A program made the position numbers and the translations under genes. The notes below the pieces were generated by a model. It was not told where the DNA came from. It searched no databases and worked only from the letters and a program-made list of their open reading frames with translations. Source: RUG572 sp964386385 (GTDB lineage: Bacteria > Verrucomicrobiota > Kiritimatiellia > RFP12 > UBA1067). From it: DNA of 64,000 bases. Of the stretch, positions 29,860-38,790 are shown one piece after another. The stretch spans positions 1 to 64,000 of the forward strand of contig CAYLRN010000003.1 of assembly GCA_964386385.1 (NCBI GenBank), written 5' to 3'. Numbering within the stretch: the stretch's first letter is position 1; each line of letters starts with the position of its first letter.

Positions 29860-32082
29860 ATGAAAGGGAATTGCACAGGATGGAAGACGATGGAGCGCGG
29901 TATCTTCGCCGCGCTGTGCGCGATGGCGGCGGCCATGTCCGCGTCCGCAGGTCCGGTGGAGGTCCGCGTCCGCCAGACGCCAACCGGCCCGCGCATCTTC
30001 GTGGACGGACGTCCCGTGCGCCCGCGTTTCTACTACGGCTCTCCGTCCTGCCTCGCCCCCATCTCGTTCACGCATAAAAAGACGTTCGTCATGCCGTTCC
30101 GCGCCGAGGCCGACACGCGGCGCGGGCGCGTGGACCTGACCGGCTTCGACGGCGACGACCCGATGTGGTTCTCCGAGGCGACGCTGATCGACAAGACGGC
30201 CGCCACCACAAACGCCGTTCAGGCGGCGGGCGAATGGCGCACCCGCCGTTTCTTCGTGGACAACCTTCCCCTCGTCAGGGGACACCTCTACTGGCTGACC
30301 GTCAGCCACCGCGCCACCCACTTCCGCACGTACTTCAAGTACGAGGCCTCCTACGTCGCGGACGACGGACGCAAGGTCGTCCTGCCTCTCCCCTACGGCG
30401 ACACGCTGGGGGATACGGTGCGCCTGGCCGCCGGCGCAGGCGTGGATTTCGTCACTTTCTCGACAGACACCTCGTGGGGGTCCGAGGGCTGGTGGCTTCC
30501 CGATGGCGAGAAGGGCGCGTACGACAAGCTCGACCGCGAATGCGCGCGCCTGATCGCCATCAACCCGGACGTCCTGCTCGTGCCCCGCGTCAAGGCTGAC
30601 GCCCCGCCGTGGATGATGGCGAGCGACCCCGCCGTGAAGATGAAGTTCGCGCGCGGATTCACGATCGAGATGTCATCCGTCTCCTCCCGCGCCTACCGCA
30701 AGGCCGCCTGCGAGCAGATCGAGAAATTGACGCGCCATCTGCGCGCAAAATTCCCGCGCAACTTCGCCGGGCTGCATGTCAGCGGGCAGAACTCCGCCGA
30801 GTGGTTCTATATGATGTCCCAGACCGCCGACCTCTCTGGCTACGACGCCGCCACGCGCGACGCCTTCCGCCGCTGGCTGGCCGCGCGCGGGGACGGGGAC
30901 GCCGCCACGGCCGAAGTCCCCTCTGCCGAGGAGCGCATGCGCATTCTGCCCGGCTTCCGCCGCGACGACGCGCGCGACCGCCGCGCCCTCGACTTCGCGC
31001 AGTTCCGTCAGGAGGAGATGGCGGGATTCATATCGGAGCTAGGCGCGGCGATCAGGCGCGGTTCTGACGGCAAGTCCCTCGCGCTCTTCTTCTACGGCTA
31101 CGCCTGGGAGCTCGGCGCCGTGCCCGCCGGCCCTGCGGAGACCGGCCACTACGGTCTTGAATGGCTCATGCGCAACGGACGCGAAAACGTCGACGGCTTC
31201 TCCGCGCCGATCAGCTACGCCCAGCGGGAATGGCCCGGCGCGATGTCCGTGATGAGCGCCGCCGAGACGATCGGGCGCAATGGCTTCCTCTGGATAAACG
31301 AGGACGACAACCGGACGCATCTCGAGGACATCTGGGACCATATGATCACCGCCCGCTACGACGACCCCGCGCGGACGCGGCAGACCTTTCTGCGCGACAG
31401 CGCCGTGCAGATCCTCCAGGGCTACGGCGACTGGTGGATGGATTTGTTCGGGCGCGGCTGGTTCCGCGACCCCGCGCTCTGGGACGCGCGCCGTGCGCTC
31501 AACGCGCTGGACGAAGCCATGCTGAAGCGGACTCGCCCCTACGAGCCAAACGTCGCCGTCGTCGTCGACGAGGCCTGCATGCTCCACTACGGCTGGGGCG
31601 CGGCCAAGGTGACGGGTTCGCGTCTGGACCGCCGCGGATTCGCCGCCTGCGGCACTACGTACGGGCAGTACCTCCTCAACGACGTCCTCGACAATCCGCC
31701 GCCCGCGAAGGTGTTTTATCTCCTCTTCACGGAAGACGCCACGTCGGAGCAGCGTCGGCGCATCGACGAACTGAAGCGGACGCGGCCGGACGCGGTGTTC
31801 GTGGAGAACCCGTCTGCGGCGGACATGACGGCCGAGGCCATCGCTGCCGCTGCGAGAAGGGCGGGCGTTCGCCCGTTCACCGCGCCTGGCGCGGCCAACG
31901 TCTCCGCTGCCGAGGGCTGCGTGATGGTTCAGGCCCGGCAGGACGGCCTCCTTGAAATCTATTTCGGCGCCGACGGCAAAATCGTCGACCTCCTTTCCGG
32001 CAAGGCCGTCGGCGCCGGATTCCGTCTCGTCCTGCCATTCGCCAAGGGCGAGACGCGGATCTTCAGGGTCGACCGGAAGTGA
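29860..32082 (+). CDS. Secreted GH-A-like (GH42-like) protein
   Basis: 740 residues. Signal peptide at about 10-35 (ERGIFAALCAMAAAMSASAG). An N-terminal beta domain (about 40-190) precedes a TIM-barrel-like region (about 195-560) and a C-terminal flavodoxin-like domain (PNVAVVVDEACMLHYGW near 570, then KVFYLLFTEDATSEQRRRI), an order seen in GH42-type beta-galactosidases. The expected acid/base Asn-Glu is not clear: the matching place reads SGQNSAEW. GFLWINEDDNRTH may hold the other acid. Activity is therefore unproven. Starts at 29860 and 29890 are both possible; GGAAAGGGCGAGG lies before the first. It follows galU by 23 nt, an odd partner for cytoplasmic genes. Confidence 0.6.
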   Translation: MKGNCTGWKTMERGIFAALCAMAAAMSASAGPVEVRVRQTPTGPRIFVDGRPVRPRFYYGSPSCLAPISFTHKKTFVMPFRAEADTRRGRVDLTGFDGDDPMWFSEATLIDKTAATTNAVQAAGEWRTRRFFVDNLPLVRGHLYWLTVSHRATHFRTYFKYEASYVADDGRKVVLPLPYGDTLGDTVRLAAGAGVDFVTFSTDTSWGSEGWWLPDGEKGAYDKLDRECARLIAINPDVLLVPRVKADAPPWMMASDPAVKMKFARGFTIEMSSVSSRAYRKAACEQIEKLTRHLRAKFPRNFAGLHVSGQNSAEWFYMMSQTADLSGYDAATRDAFRRWLAARGDGDAATAEVPSAEERMRILPGFRRDDARDRRALDFAQFRQEEMAGFISELGAAIRRGSDGKSLALFFYGYAWELGAVPAGPAETGHYGLEWLMRNGRENVDGFSAPISYAQREWPGAMSVMSAAETIGRNGFLWINEDDNRTHLEDIWDHMITARYDDPARTRQTFLRDSAVQILQGYGDWWMDLFGRGWFRDPALWDARRALNALDEAMLKRTRPYEPNVAVVVDEACMLHYGWGAAKVTGSRLDRRGFAACGTTYGQYLLNDVLDNPPPAKVFYLLFTEDATSEQRRRIDELKRTRPDAVFVENPSAADMTAEAIAAAARRAGVRPFTAPGAANVSAAEGCVMVQARQDGLLEIYFGADGKIVDLLSGKAVGAGFRLVLPFAKGETRIFRVDRK

Positions 32083-32137
32083 CGTCCTTGTCCGGCCCGC
32101 ACGGGAGGGCATGCGCATGGCGTCGGAGAGATTAAAA

Positions 32138-32146
32138 TGCTATAAT
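32138..32146 (+). promoter_or_regulatory. Extended -10 promoter, leaderless gene
   Basis: TGC followed by perfect TATAAT (32141-32146), ending exactly 6 nt before the ATG at 32153, the same spacing as at 14182. The mRNA should begin at the start codon. Confidence 0.6.
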
Positions 32147-32152
32147 CGCGCC

Positions 32153-33727
32153 ATGGAGAAAATCACGACAGACATCTACACGTTCGGGGAACTGCGGAAA
32201 GCCGGCTACACGTACGTCGACAAGACAGACCGCATCCTTCCGTTCGTGAACGATTCGCAGGGGCGGCAGTTCTTCCTTGCCCGCCCGCGCCGGTTTGGGA
32301 AGTCGCTTCTCGTCTCCACGCTCAAGTCCCTCTTCCAGGGGAAACGGGAACTCTTCGGGGGGCTTGCCATCGAGCCGCAGTGGGACTGGACGAAGACGTA
32401 TCCGGTCGTCCATCTCGACATGGGGTCGGCCTACGCCGGCACGGTGGCGGAGTTCAATTCCGTACTTGGCGACATGCTTTCAGACGTCGCCGGCGAACTG
32501 AACGTCACTCCGTCGCCGGGGAGCACGATCGCCAAACGGTTCGTGAACCTTTGCGACGCCGTGGCGAAATCCACGCCCACCGGCCAGTTCGTGCTTCTCG
32601 TAGACGAGTACGACAAGCCGCTTCTGGGGCATCTCTGCAGGCCCGAAGTGGAGGAGTTCCGCTCCGCGCTCAAGTCGTTCTACTCCGTCGTGAAGACGAC
32701 AGAGCATCTGCAGCGCTTCGCGCTCGTCACCGGCGTGAGCAAGTTCTCGAAGGTCTCCATCTTCTCCGACCTCAACAACCTCGTAGACCTCACGCTCGCG
32801 GCCGACGCGGCCACGCTCCTCGGCTACACGCACGACGAGGTGAGGCTGTACTTCCCCGAAAGGCTCGAGGCGCTTGCCGCTGCAAATGGAATGACAGCCG
32901 AAAAGGCGTTTGACGAAATCGTCAGGCTGTACGACGGCTACCGCTTCGAGGAGAACGCGGAGCGGGTGTTCAACCCCGTCTCGCTCGGACGCTGCCTCGC
33001 GGAGAGGAAGTTCAACTCATGCTGGTACGAGACGGCCACGCCGACGTTCCTCGTGAACATGCTGCGCGCGCATCCGCAGGACGTCTCCGACCTGACCGTC
33101 TCGGAGGCGCAGCTCGGGTCGTACGAGCCGAGCGACCCCGCCGTCGAGCCGCTTCTCTTCCAGACCGGATATCTGACGATTCGCGACGCGGAGGCGGTGG
33201 CCGGAAGCCGCGTCTACCGCCTTCGCTTTCCGAACGAGGAAGTTCGGACGGCGTTCAGCGAATCGCTCATGAAAGCGTACTCCAGTCTTGGAGAGACCGC
33301 CTTCACGCGCGCGAAGCTTGACTGCTATTACGCGCTCGTGGCGCACGACCTTCCCGCGTTCTTCAAGTCGCTCGCCGTCCTCTTCGCGAACGTCCCCTAC
33401 GACCTCACCGACCGGCAGAACGAGCAGACCTGGCAGGCGATTCTCGTCGTGATCCTGAACTTCCTCGGCCTCCGCGCCGTTCCGGAGGAGCGCACGAACG
33501 CCGGCCGCATCGACATGTCCATCCGCGCGGGCGAGGAGATCTACGTCGTCGAACTGAAGCTGGACGGGTCCGCCCCGTCCGCCATCTCGCAGATCCTCAA
33601 GAAACGCTACCACGAGAAGTTTCTCTCGGAGGGGAAGCGCGTCACGCTCGTCGGAATCAACTTCTCCACGGAAAAACGCGGCGTCGCCAGCTGGCGATCC
33701 AGGGAGATTAAGTGGTTAAGTGGTTAA
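32153..33727 (+). CDS. AAA-ATPase-like protein with C-terminal PDDEXK nuclease-like domain
   Basis: 524 residues, AAA-ATPase_like (PF09820) plus DUF1703-type PDDEXK (PF08011) architecture, found in many copies in gut anaerobes. Walker A-like RPRRFGKSLLVS is at about 44-55, Walker B FVLLVDEYDKPL near 145, and TGVSKFSKVSIFSDLNNL is the family's arginine-bearing sensor region. In the C-terminal domain, GRIDMSI and YVVELKLDG give the Asp and Glu-x-Lys of a PDDEXK active site. The cell function of the family is not established; defence or selfish-element roles have been suggested. The last codons (KWLSG) and the stop are formed by a TTAAGTGG short repeat at 33708, so the original C-terminus may have been replaced. 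Start set by the leaderless promoter. Confidence 0.85.
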   Translation: MEKITTDIYTFGELRKAGYTYVDKTDRILPFVNDSQGRQFFLARPRRFGKSLLVSTLKSLFQGKRELFGGLAIEPQWDWTKTYPVVHLDMGSAYAGTVAEFNSVLGDMLSDVAGELNVTPSPGSTIAKRFVNLCDAVAKSTPTGQFVLLVDEYDKPLLGHLCRPEVEEFRSALKSFYSVVKTTEHLQRFALVTGVSKFSKVSIFSDLNNLVDLTLAADAATLLGYTHDEVRLYFPERLEALAAANGMTAEKAFDEIVRLYDGYRFEENAERVFNPVSLGRCLAERKFNSCWYETATPTFLVNMLRAHPQDVSDLTVSEAQLGSYEPSDPAVEPLLFQTGYLTIRDAEAVAGSRVYRLRFPNEEVRTAFSESLMKAYSSLGETAFTRAKLDCYYALVAHDLPAFFKSLAVLFANVPYDLTDRQNEQTWQAILVVILNFLGLRAVPEERTNAGRIDMSIRAGEEIYVVELKLDGSAPSAISQILKKRYHEKFLSEGKRVTLVGINFSTEKRGVASWRSREIKWLSG

Positions 33728-33777
33728 GCGCTTGGGTGCGCAAGTGGTTGAGAGGTGGAGCGCTTAAGCGGTCAAGT
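33708..33777. repeat. Short degenerate repeat TTAAGTGG / TTAAGCGG tract
   Basis: Two TTAAGTGG units open the tract, followed by TTAAGCGCTTGGG, CAAGTGGTTGAG and a final TTAAGCGGTCAAGT (33764-33777), identical to the 14-mer at 10236. It overlaps the end of the AAA-ATPase gene. Confidence 0.6.
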
Positions 33778-33782
33778 CGGGA

Positions 33783-33847
33783 CGGGAGGGACGCGCTCCT
33801 GCGCGTCCGCCGTTCCAGTATGGTCGCGCAGGAGCGCGACCCTCCCG
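33783..33847. repeat. Composite nested palindrome, two hairpins in an outer stem
   Basis: Outer stem CGGGAGGG (33783) with CCTCCCG (33841). Inside are two perfect hairpins: GGACGCGC-TCCT-GCGCGTCC (33789-33808) and GGTCGCGC-AGGA-GCGCGACC (33822-33841). The arms are complements of each other, so the whole can also fold as one long inverted repeat. The same design is at 42560-42620, and one arm at 48071. Confidence 0.85.
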
Positions 33848-33878
33848 ATTCAACACCACCAGTTTTCTGCACTGGCAG

Positions 33879-33899
33879 GGCGCGACGTCTCGTCGCGCC
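33879..33899. repeat. Palindrome GGCGCGACG/CGTCGCGCC
   Basis: Perfect 9-bp stem with loop TCT, preceded by GGCAGG. Same core as at 7132, 42737 and 48153. It lies about 50 nt upstream of A-run promoter 4. Confidence 0.8.
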
Positions 33900-33951
33900 G
33901 TTCCTCCAGCGGCGGCGGACGAGTCCGTTCGCCAACCGAAATGCCATCGCG

Positions 33952-33978
33952 TTGACAAGGAAAAAAAAATGAAATAAT
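33952..33978 (+). promoter_or_regulatory. A-run spacer promoter 4
   Basis: Perfect TTGACA (33952-33957), then AGG, nine A (33961-33969), TGA and AATAAT (33973-33978), spacer 15 nt. It drives the DNRLRE protein after a leader of about 100 nt. Confidence 0.7.
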
Positions 33979-34088
33979 AGCCTCACTTTGCGAGGGAAAG
34001 GCTGCCGCCCTTCGGCAAAGGAGGCACGGCGCGGACGGAGCGCCGGCCTTTTCCAACTGGATGGCGCAGGTGAAACAAGGAAATGTCC

Positions 34089-36935
34089 ATGGTACGTGTT
34101 GCGGAAAAAGGATGGAGACGGTCGCTGTCTCTTTTCGCCGTCTTTGGAATGACCGGGATAGGCATGGGCGCTACGGTGGCGCTGGCGCCGGAGGCCGATG
34201 CGTTCTTCCACAAGGACGCGCCTCTGGAGGCGCATGGACTTGACGGCTATCTGTCCACGTCGCAGAATCGCGAGAGCGCGCTTCGGTTCGACGTGTCGGG
34301 CGTCTCGACAAACGTCCGGTCTGCCACGCTGCGCCTTTTCTGCACGCAGCACGAGGAATCGGATGGCGACAAGCCCGTCATTGCGCTCCGCATGGACGAC
34401 CTCACATGGGACGAGGCGACGGCCACTGGCGCGGGCATGGCGCACGAGATTCCATTTGTCAACTGCCAGTCGGCGTGGGTGGCGACGAACGACGCGCGGT
34501 TTGCCGGGCTTTCGGTCGTGTGCGCCACGAACCAATGGGTGGAGTTCGACGTGACGAAGGCCGTCGCGGACGCCGCGCGCACGACGGGGAAGGCCGGGTT
34601 CTTCCTATACCAGCCATGCGTGAACGCCACGGCGGCGGATGCCTCCGCATACGTGCCGGACTGCTTCGCGTCAAAGGAGTCTACAACCTTTCCGGAGCAG
34701 ATTCCCCAGCTCGTCGTCGATTTCGACCGCGCCGGCGGGTCGGCGCCTGGCGCCGTTGAAACGGTGGAGGTCGTCGTGTCCGACGACTTCGTCATAGAGG
34801 GCGGGAAGATCAGGAACGACCAGTTATTCCTCGCCGGCGGCGGGCGCGAGTTCGTGATGAAGTTCGACGTCGGCGCGTATGCCGGCAGGGTCGCATCCGC
34901 CACTCTCCGGCTCGTGGGGGCAGACGCGCCGAATCCCGCCGCGTCCTCGCTTGACCTTATTCTGCTTGATTCGGGCGACTGGAGCGAATCGTCCGTGACC
35001 ATGGATTCGCTTCCGTCCGGCGTCGAGTGGTACCATTCCTTTCCGTCCGTCGCCGAACTGCCGGAGAATCGTCAGCGCTTCAGCCGGGCGTTCGACAGCG
35101 ATGGGACAAACGACTACGACGTGACGGCGCTCGTGCAGAGGGGCGCGTCGTTCGCGTCAGGCTGCCTTACTCTGCAGGGCTGCGTGCCCGGCAACTACGC
35201 GATCGGGCATTCGCGGGACGCAGCGGACGAATCCGTCCGTCCGCGCCTTGTGCTCGAAGTCCGCAAGTCCGCGGTCTCGGTCGTCCGCGACGCGAACGAC
35301 GGCGTTCTCGTCTCCTGGCCGGCCTCGGCGGGCGCGGACGCCTATCATGTCGAACGGTCGGCCGATCCCGACGGGCCGTGGACGCGCGTGGTTGAAAACG
35401 TATCGACGACGTCGGTCTACGACGCCTCGTGTCCCTGCCGGGGAACGTGGTGGTATCGCGTAGTGTCCGTTGCGGAAAGCGGCGAGACGCCGTCCATGCC
35501 CACGTTGTTCCAGGAACGCCCCGTATGGGAGACGAGGCGGGCCTTGTGGTTCTCCGCTCCGTTCAACGACTACGGCGCCAAGTGCGACGTCGCCTACTAT
35601 TCCAGTTCCAGTTCGGAAGTCCAGTGCGGATGTCCGGCAAAGAACAGATGCATCGACGTCTATCTTGCCTTCGACGCGACTGGGCTGGAGGATACGCCAT
35701 GTGCGCGGGTGCGCCTGAAATCGTCGCGGCGTTCGATTCAGAGCGGCGAGCTGCGCGTTCTCGGCATGGTCACGGACGCATGGAATCCGACGAACGTGAC
35801 GTGGAACGCGAACGTACCGGGTTTCTCCCACGTCGCGCCCGTTCCGTCTGAGGATATGGAGCATGAGATCGCCCGCCTGAAGTACGACGTAGGCTCGTCG
35901 GTCTCGTTCGCCCCATCCATTGAAATCGACGTGACGGACCTTGTCCGGAAGGCGGCGCGGACGGGAGGCCTCGTCACGCTCATGCTGGCGCAGACCCATC
36001 CGAGTGAATGGAGGTTCTTCCATTCGACCGAGGCCGAGGAGAATCCACCCATGCTCGTCTATCCGACGCCGACCGGTCTGAGCGGACTGTGCGCCGAGGC
36101 CGACAGGACGCATGAGCCGCCCGCAACCGTTCTGTCGTGGGGCGCCGGTCCGACGGGCACGGTCTATTCGCTCACCGCCACGACGACGCGGGACGGTCGC
36201 GAGAAGACGCTTGCGAGCGGAATCGAGGCAACGTCCCACGTCGACGACAAGGCGCTGCCGGAGGAGACCGTTTACGCGCTGACGGCCACGCTTCCGAACG
36301 GGCAGAAGGTTGTCAGGGTTCTCACGAACACGCTGGACACGGCGTCCGCCGCCGTCTATCCCGTGGCCGACACCTACGTCCACAGCGGAGCGCCCGATTC
36401 GCGCTTCGGCACGGCGACGAAGATGGTTCTCAAATGCGGCGACAGCTGGGGAACGCGCGAGGCGTTCTTCAAGTTCGACCTGTCGCTGATTCCGTCCGAC
36501 GCGGTTGCGACGACGCTGACGGCCACGCCGTATGGATTCGGCGATTTCAGCGGGGACGAAAGCCTCTGCTTCCGCGTCGCGGAGGACGTGCAGGTGGACG
36601 GCGATTCCTGGACGAACGAGACGGCCCCGACGTGGCGCGAGCAGATTCCCGACCGCGCGACGCACGCCGGAATGGACGCCGCCGCGGACCTGATCGTCCC
36701 GTTCGGACAGCTGGCGGACGGAGTCCCCGTCGTTCTGGACGTCACCGGCTGGGTGGCGGACGCGAAGGCGGCGGGGCGGACGTCCCTTGTCGTCCACGCC
36801 CATCTCCACGACTCGCATCTGGTGGCGAACTGCGCGCTGTATTCCATGGAGAATCCCATGTGCGCTCGCGCTCCGCATCTGACGGCCCATCGCGCGAAGT
36901 GGGGGCGCAATGGATTCCTGATCCAAATCCGCTGA
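34089..36935 (+). CDS. Secreted multi-DNRLRE-domain protein, FLIQIR end
   Basis: 948 residues. Signal peptide at about 1-32 (SLSLFAVFGMTGIGMGATVALA). Four DNRLRE-like beta-sandwich units are inferred at about 33-215, 225-395, 475-660 and 755-945; the last is the most regular (VYPVADTYVHSG..., EAFFKFDLSLIPSDA..., ATLTA). Two fibronectin-III-like segments occur, at about 397-465 (VSWPASAGADAYHVERS, WWYRVVSV) and 665-750. DNRLRE units occur in surface proteins and glycan-binding enzymes of gut bacteria. The chain ends NGFLIQIR, a looser form of the FR terminus of the other A-run-promoter proteins. ATG 34089 is preferred because AAGGA lies 7 nt upstream, against 1 nt for the ATG at 34083. The next gene follows 12 nt downstream. 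Confidence 0.75.
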   Translation: MVRVAEKGWRRSLSLFAVFGMTGIGMGATVALAPEADAFFHKDAPLEAHGLDGYLSTSQNRESALRFDVSGVSTNVRSATLRLFCTQHEESDGDKPVIALRMDDLTWDEATATGAGMAHEIPFVNCQSAWVATNDARFAGLSVVCATNQWVEFDVTKAVADAARTTGKAGFFLYQPCVNATAADASAYVPDCFASKESTTFPEQIPQLVVDFDRAGGSAPGAVETVEVVVSDDFVIEGGKIRNDQLFLAGGGREFVMKFDVGAYAGRVASATLRLVGADAPNPAASSLDLILLDSGDWSESSVTMDSLPSGVEWYHSFPSVAELPENRQRFSRAFDSDGTNDYDVTALVQRGASFASGCLTLQGCVPGNYAIGHSRDAADESVRPRLVLEVRKSAVSVVRDANDGVLVSWPASAGADAYHVERSADPDGPWTRVVENVSTTSVYDASCPCRGTWWYRVVSVAESGETPSMPTLFQERPVWETRRALWFSAPFNDYGAKCDVAYYSSSSSEVQCGCPAKNRCIDVYLAFDATGLEDTPCARVRLKSSRRSIQSGELRVLGMVTDAWNPTNVTWNANVPGFSHVAPVPSEDMEHEIARLKYDVGSSVSFAPSIEIDVTDLVRKAARTGGLVTLMLAQTHPSEWRFFHSTEAEENPPMLVYPTPTGLSGLCAEADRTHEPPATVLSWGAGPTGTVYSLTATTTRDGREKTLASGIEATSHVDDKALPEETVYALTATLPNGQKVVRVLTNTLDTASAAVYPVADTYVHSGAPDSRFGTATKMVLKCGDSWGTREAFFKFDLSLIPSDAVATTLTATPYGFGDFSGDESLCFRVAEDVQVDGDSWTNETAPTWREQIPDRATHAGMDAAADLIVPFGQLADGVPVVLDVTGWVADAKAAGRTSLVVHAHLHDSHLVANCALYSMENPMCARAPHLTAHRAKWGRNGFLIQIR

Positions 36936-36947
36936 CTGAAAGGAACG

Positions 36948-38498
36948 ATGAAGATGAAGAAGACAGTCCTGGCATTTGCCGCACTTGGAATCTGCGCCGC
37001 GTCCGGCGGCGTCGACTGGGAGGCCGTCAACGCCGCCGCCCGACGGCAGGCGCGGACTCCGATTCGCGCGGGCGTTCCCGGCGTCCGGCCGTTCTGGAAC
37101 GGGCGCGCCAGGGCGTTCATCCACCCGCCGGCGTTCGAGTTCAAGACCGTCGCCGGCGCAGTTTCATATCGGTTCACGCTGGCGGACGCGAAGGGCAGGT
37201 CCCGCACGTGGACTGCGGCGGCGCCGTGGTCGCCGCTGGACGCGGACGCCTGGGACGCGACGCCGCCCGGGCCCTGCTCCGTGAAGGTCGAGGGCGTCGA
37301 CTCCGCAGGCCGGGTGGCGGGCCTCGCCGGCGAACGGCGGTTTCACCGCGCCGCCGTATTCCGCGGCCCGTATCCTGCGGCCGCGTCGGACTACCGCGCT
37401 GCGGCCGCCCGCGTCTACGCTGCGGTGTACGCCATGCCGCACGTGCGGAAATGGGAGACGGCGGAGAATCCGCCGGAAGGCTACGACCTCTACTGCTATC
37501 CCGCGAAGATCCTGAGCGCGATGACGCGCGCGCTCGTGCGCCATGCGCGGAATGCGTCCGCCGACCGGGAGTCTGCGCTGGCGCTTGCCCGCCGGATGTC
37601 CGACTGGCTGATCGCGCATAGCCAGCCGGCGGACGCCCCGCTTGCGTTCTTTCCGCCCACCTACTGGGGCGACCGCCGGGACGTCGCGGTGCGCAACGCC
37701 GGACAGAACATGCTCGGCTATCCCGCCCATGCGGCGCTCGCCTACTTCGACCTGGCGGACGCGACGGGCGATGAGAAGTACCGGACGGCGGCGATTGCCA
37801 TTGCGCGGACGTACGTGAAGCGGCAGGAATCCGACGGCACCTGGCCGCTCAAGGTCAGAGAGCGAGACGGCTCTCCAGTGCGGGCAAACCGGCTTGTCCC
37901 TGCCCGCTATGTCCTTGAGACGTTCGACCGCGCCCTCGCCGCGACAGGCGACGCGGCGTTCGCCCGCGCGCGCGACCGCGCGTTCGCATTCGTCCTCGAC
38001 GGCCCGGCGACGACGTGGAACTGGGACGGGCAGTTCGAGGACATGGACCCGATGCCGCCATATGCCAACCTGCAGAAGGGCGTGGCGGTCGACGCCGCCG
38101 GACGCCTCTTTGGGCGCGGCGAGACGGCAAGGGCGCAGGAGATCGTCGACTGGTGCGAAGACCAGTTCACCGTCTGGAGCGACCCTGTCCGCCACATGGA
38201 CTGGCGCAACTGGAAGACGCCGACCGCGCTTGAGCAGTACGACTACTACACGCCGATCGACGCCTCGATGGGCGACATGATTGGCGCGTTCGCCGCCGCG
38301 TACAGGGCGACGGGCGACCGGGTCTGCCTTGAAAAGGCGAAGGCGCTGGCGGACAACATCACCCGGCATCAGCGCGCGGACGGGACGATTCCGACATACT
38401 TCGACAGCCGCAGGGGCAGCGACTGGGTGAACTGCATGGTCTACGTGGCCGACCGCCTTGAATTCCTCGCCTCGGCCATGCCGGACGCCGCGGAGTAG
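36948..38498 (+). CDS. Secreted (alpha/alpha)6-barrel glycan-active enzyme candidate
   Basis: 516 residues with a signal peptide at about 1-20 (KTVLAFAALGICAASGG). Residues 40-125 resemble a fibronectin-like beta domain (VAGAVSYRFTLADAKGRSRTW). Residues 135-510 are helical with repeated hairpins typical of (alpha/alpha)6 or (alpha/alpha)7 barrels of glycoside hydrolases and lyases (RALVRHARNAS, YPAHAALAYFDLADATGDEKY, GTWPLKVRERDG, MGDMIGAFAAAYRATGD, TIPTYFDSRRGSDWVNCMVY). Catalytic residues cannot be assigned. AAGGA lies 4 nt before the ATG. It follows the DNRLRE gene by 12 nt and shares its A-run promoter, repeating the 'enzyme plus FR-tagged protein' pairing of the GH27 operon. Specific activity unknown. 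Confidence 0.6.
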   Translation: MKMKKTVLAFAALGICAASGGVDWEAVNAAARRQARTPIRAGVPGVRPFWNGRARAFIHPPAFEFKTVAGAVSYRFTLADAKGRSRTWTAAAPWSPLDADAWDATPPGPCSVKVEGVDSAGRVAGLAGERRFHRAAVFRGPYPAAASDYRAAAARVYAAVYAMPHVRKWETAENPPEGYDLYCYPAKILSAMTRALVRHARNASADRESALALARRMSDWLIAHSQPADAPLAFFPPTYWGDRRDVAVRNAGQNMLGYPAHAALAYFDLADATGDEKYRTAAIAIARTYVKRQESDGTWPLKVRERDGSPVRANRLVPARYVLETFDRALAATGDAAFARARDRAFAFVLDGPATTWNWDGQFEDMDPMPPYANLQKGVAVDAAGRLFGRGETARAQEIVDWCEDQFTVWSDPVRHMDWRNWKTPTALEQYDYYTPIDASMGDMIGAFAAAYRATGDRVCLEKAKALADNITRHQRADGTIPTYFDSRRGSDWVNCMVYVADRLEFLASAMPDAAE

Positions 38499-38658
38499 AC
38501 GTCCTTCGTTCTCGGAGCTTCGAGGAGACCTGACACGGTACGAGAGCGTACTTGCCCGCAACGCCAATCGCGACACGAAGGATGTCGCCGAACTCTTCCT
38601 TGAGATGTCCACCATTCACTGCGCCATCCTGAATGCCATTCGTCTGTTCATCCGGTAG
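38499..38658 (+). pseudogene. Possible remnant of a small helical protein gene
   Basis: A frame open from inside the previous gene continues to a TAG at 38656 and reads FSELRGDLTRYESVL, KDVAELFLEMSTIHCAILNAI and RLFIR, which looks like real helical protein. It has no start or ribosome site of its own. Its final 25 nt plus the TAG belong to a dispersed repeat present inverted at 42682-42730. It may be the 3' remnant of a mobile or repeated gene, or chance. Confidence 0.25.
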
Positions 38659-38679
38659 GGCGGGGCGTCCCGCCCCGCC
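38631..38679. repeat. 49-bp dispersed repeat ending in GC palindrome, copy 1
   Basis: Matches the reverse complement of 42682-42730 at 48 of 49 positions by eye. It consists of a unique-looking 25-bp flank (GAATGCCATTCGTCTGT and following) and the palindrome GGCGGGGCG-TCC-CGCCCCGCC (38659-38679). The palindrome core is the same as in the 102-bp array. It lies 29 nt upstream of A-run promoter 5. Confidence 0.8.
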
Positions 38680-38707
38680 GCTTCGTTCCGCTTTTTCGCC
38701 TGTCCTC

Positions 38708-38737
38708 TTGACAGTGGGAAAAAAAAATGGATATCAT
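38708..38737 (+). promoter_or_regulatory. A-run spacer promoter 5
   Basis: Perfect TTGACA (38708-38713), GTGGG, nine A (38719-38727), TGGA and TATCAT (38732-38737); spacer 18 nt, longest of the family. The segment from the A run to TGGATAT is shared with promoter 6. Confidence 0.7.
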
Positions 38738-38790
38738 ATACGCAGACTGGATAAATTGCATTTTTCTCGGTTGCACTGAAAGGGCTGGAC

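Noticed and set aside
37164..38615. Minus-strand frame opposite the (alpha/alpha)6 enzyme
   Set aside because: Shadow frame rich in Arg, Val and His; the plus-strand gene has a ribosome site and signal peptide.
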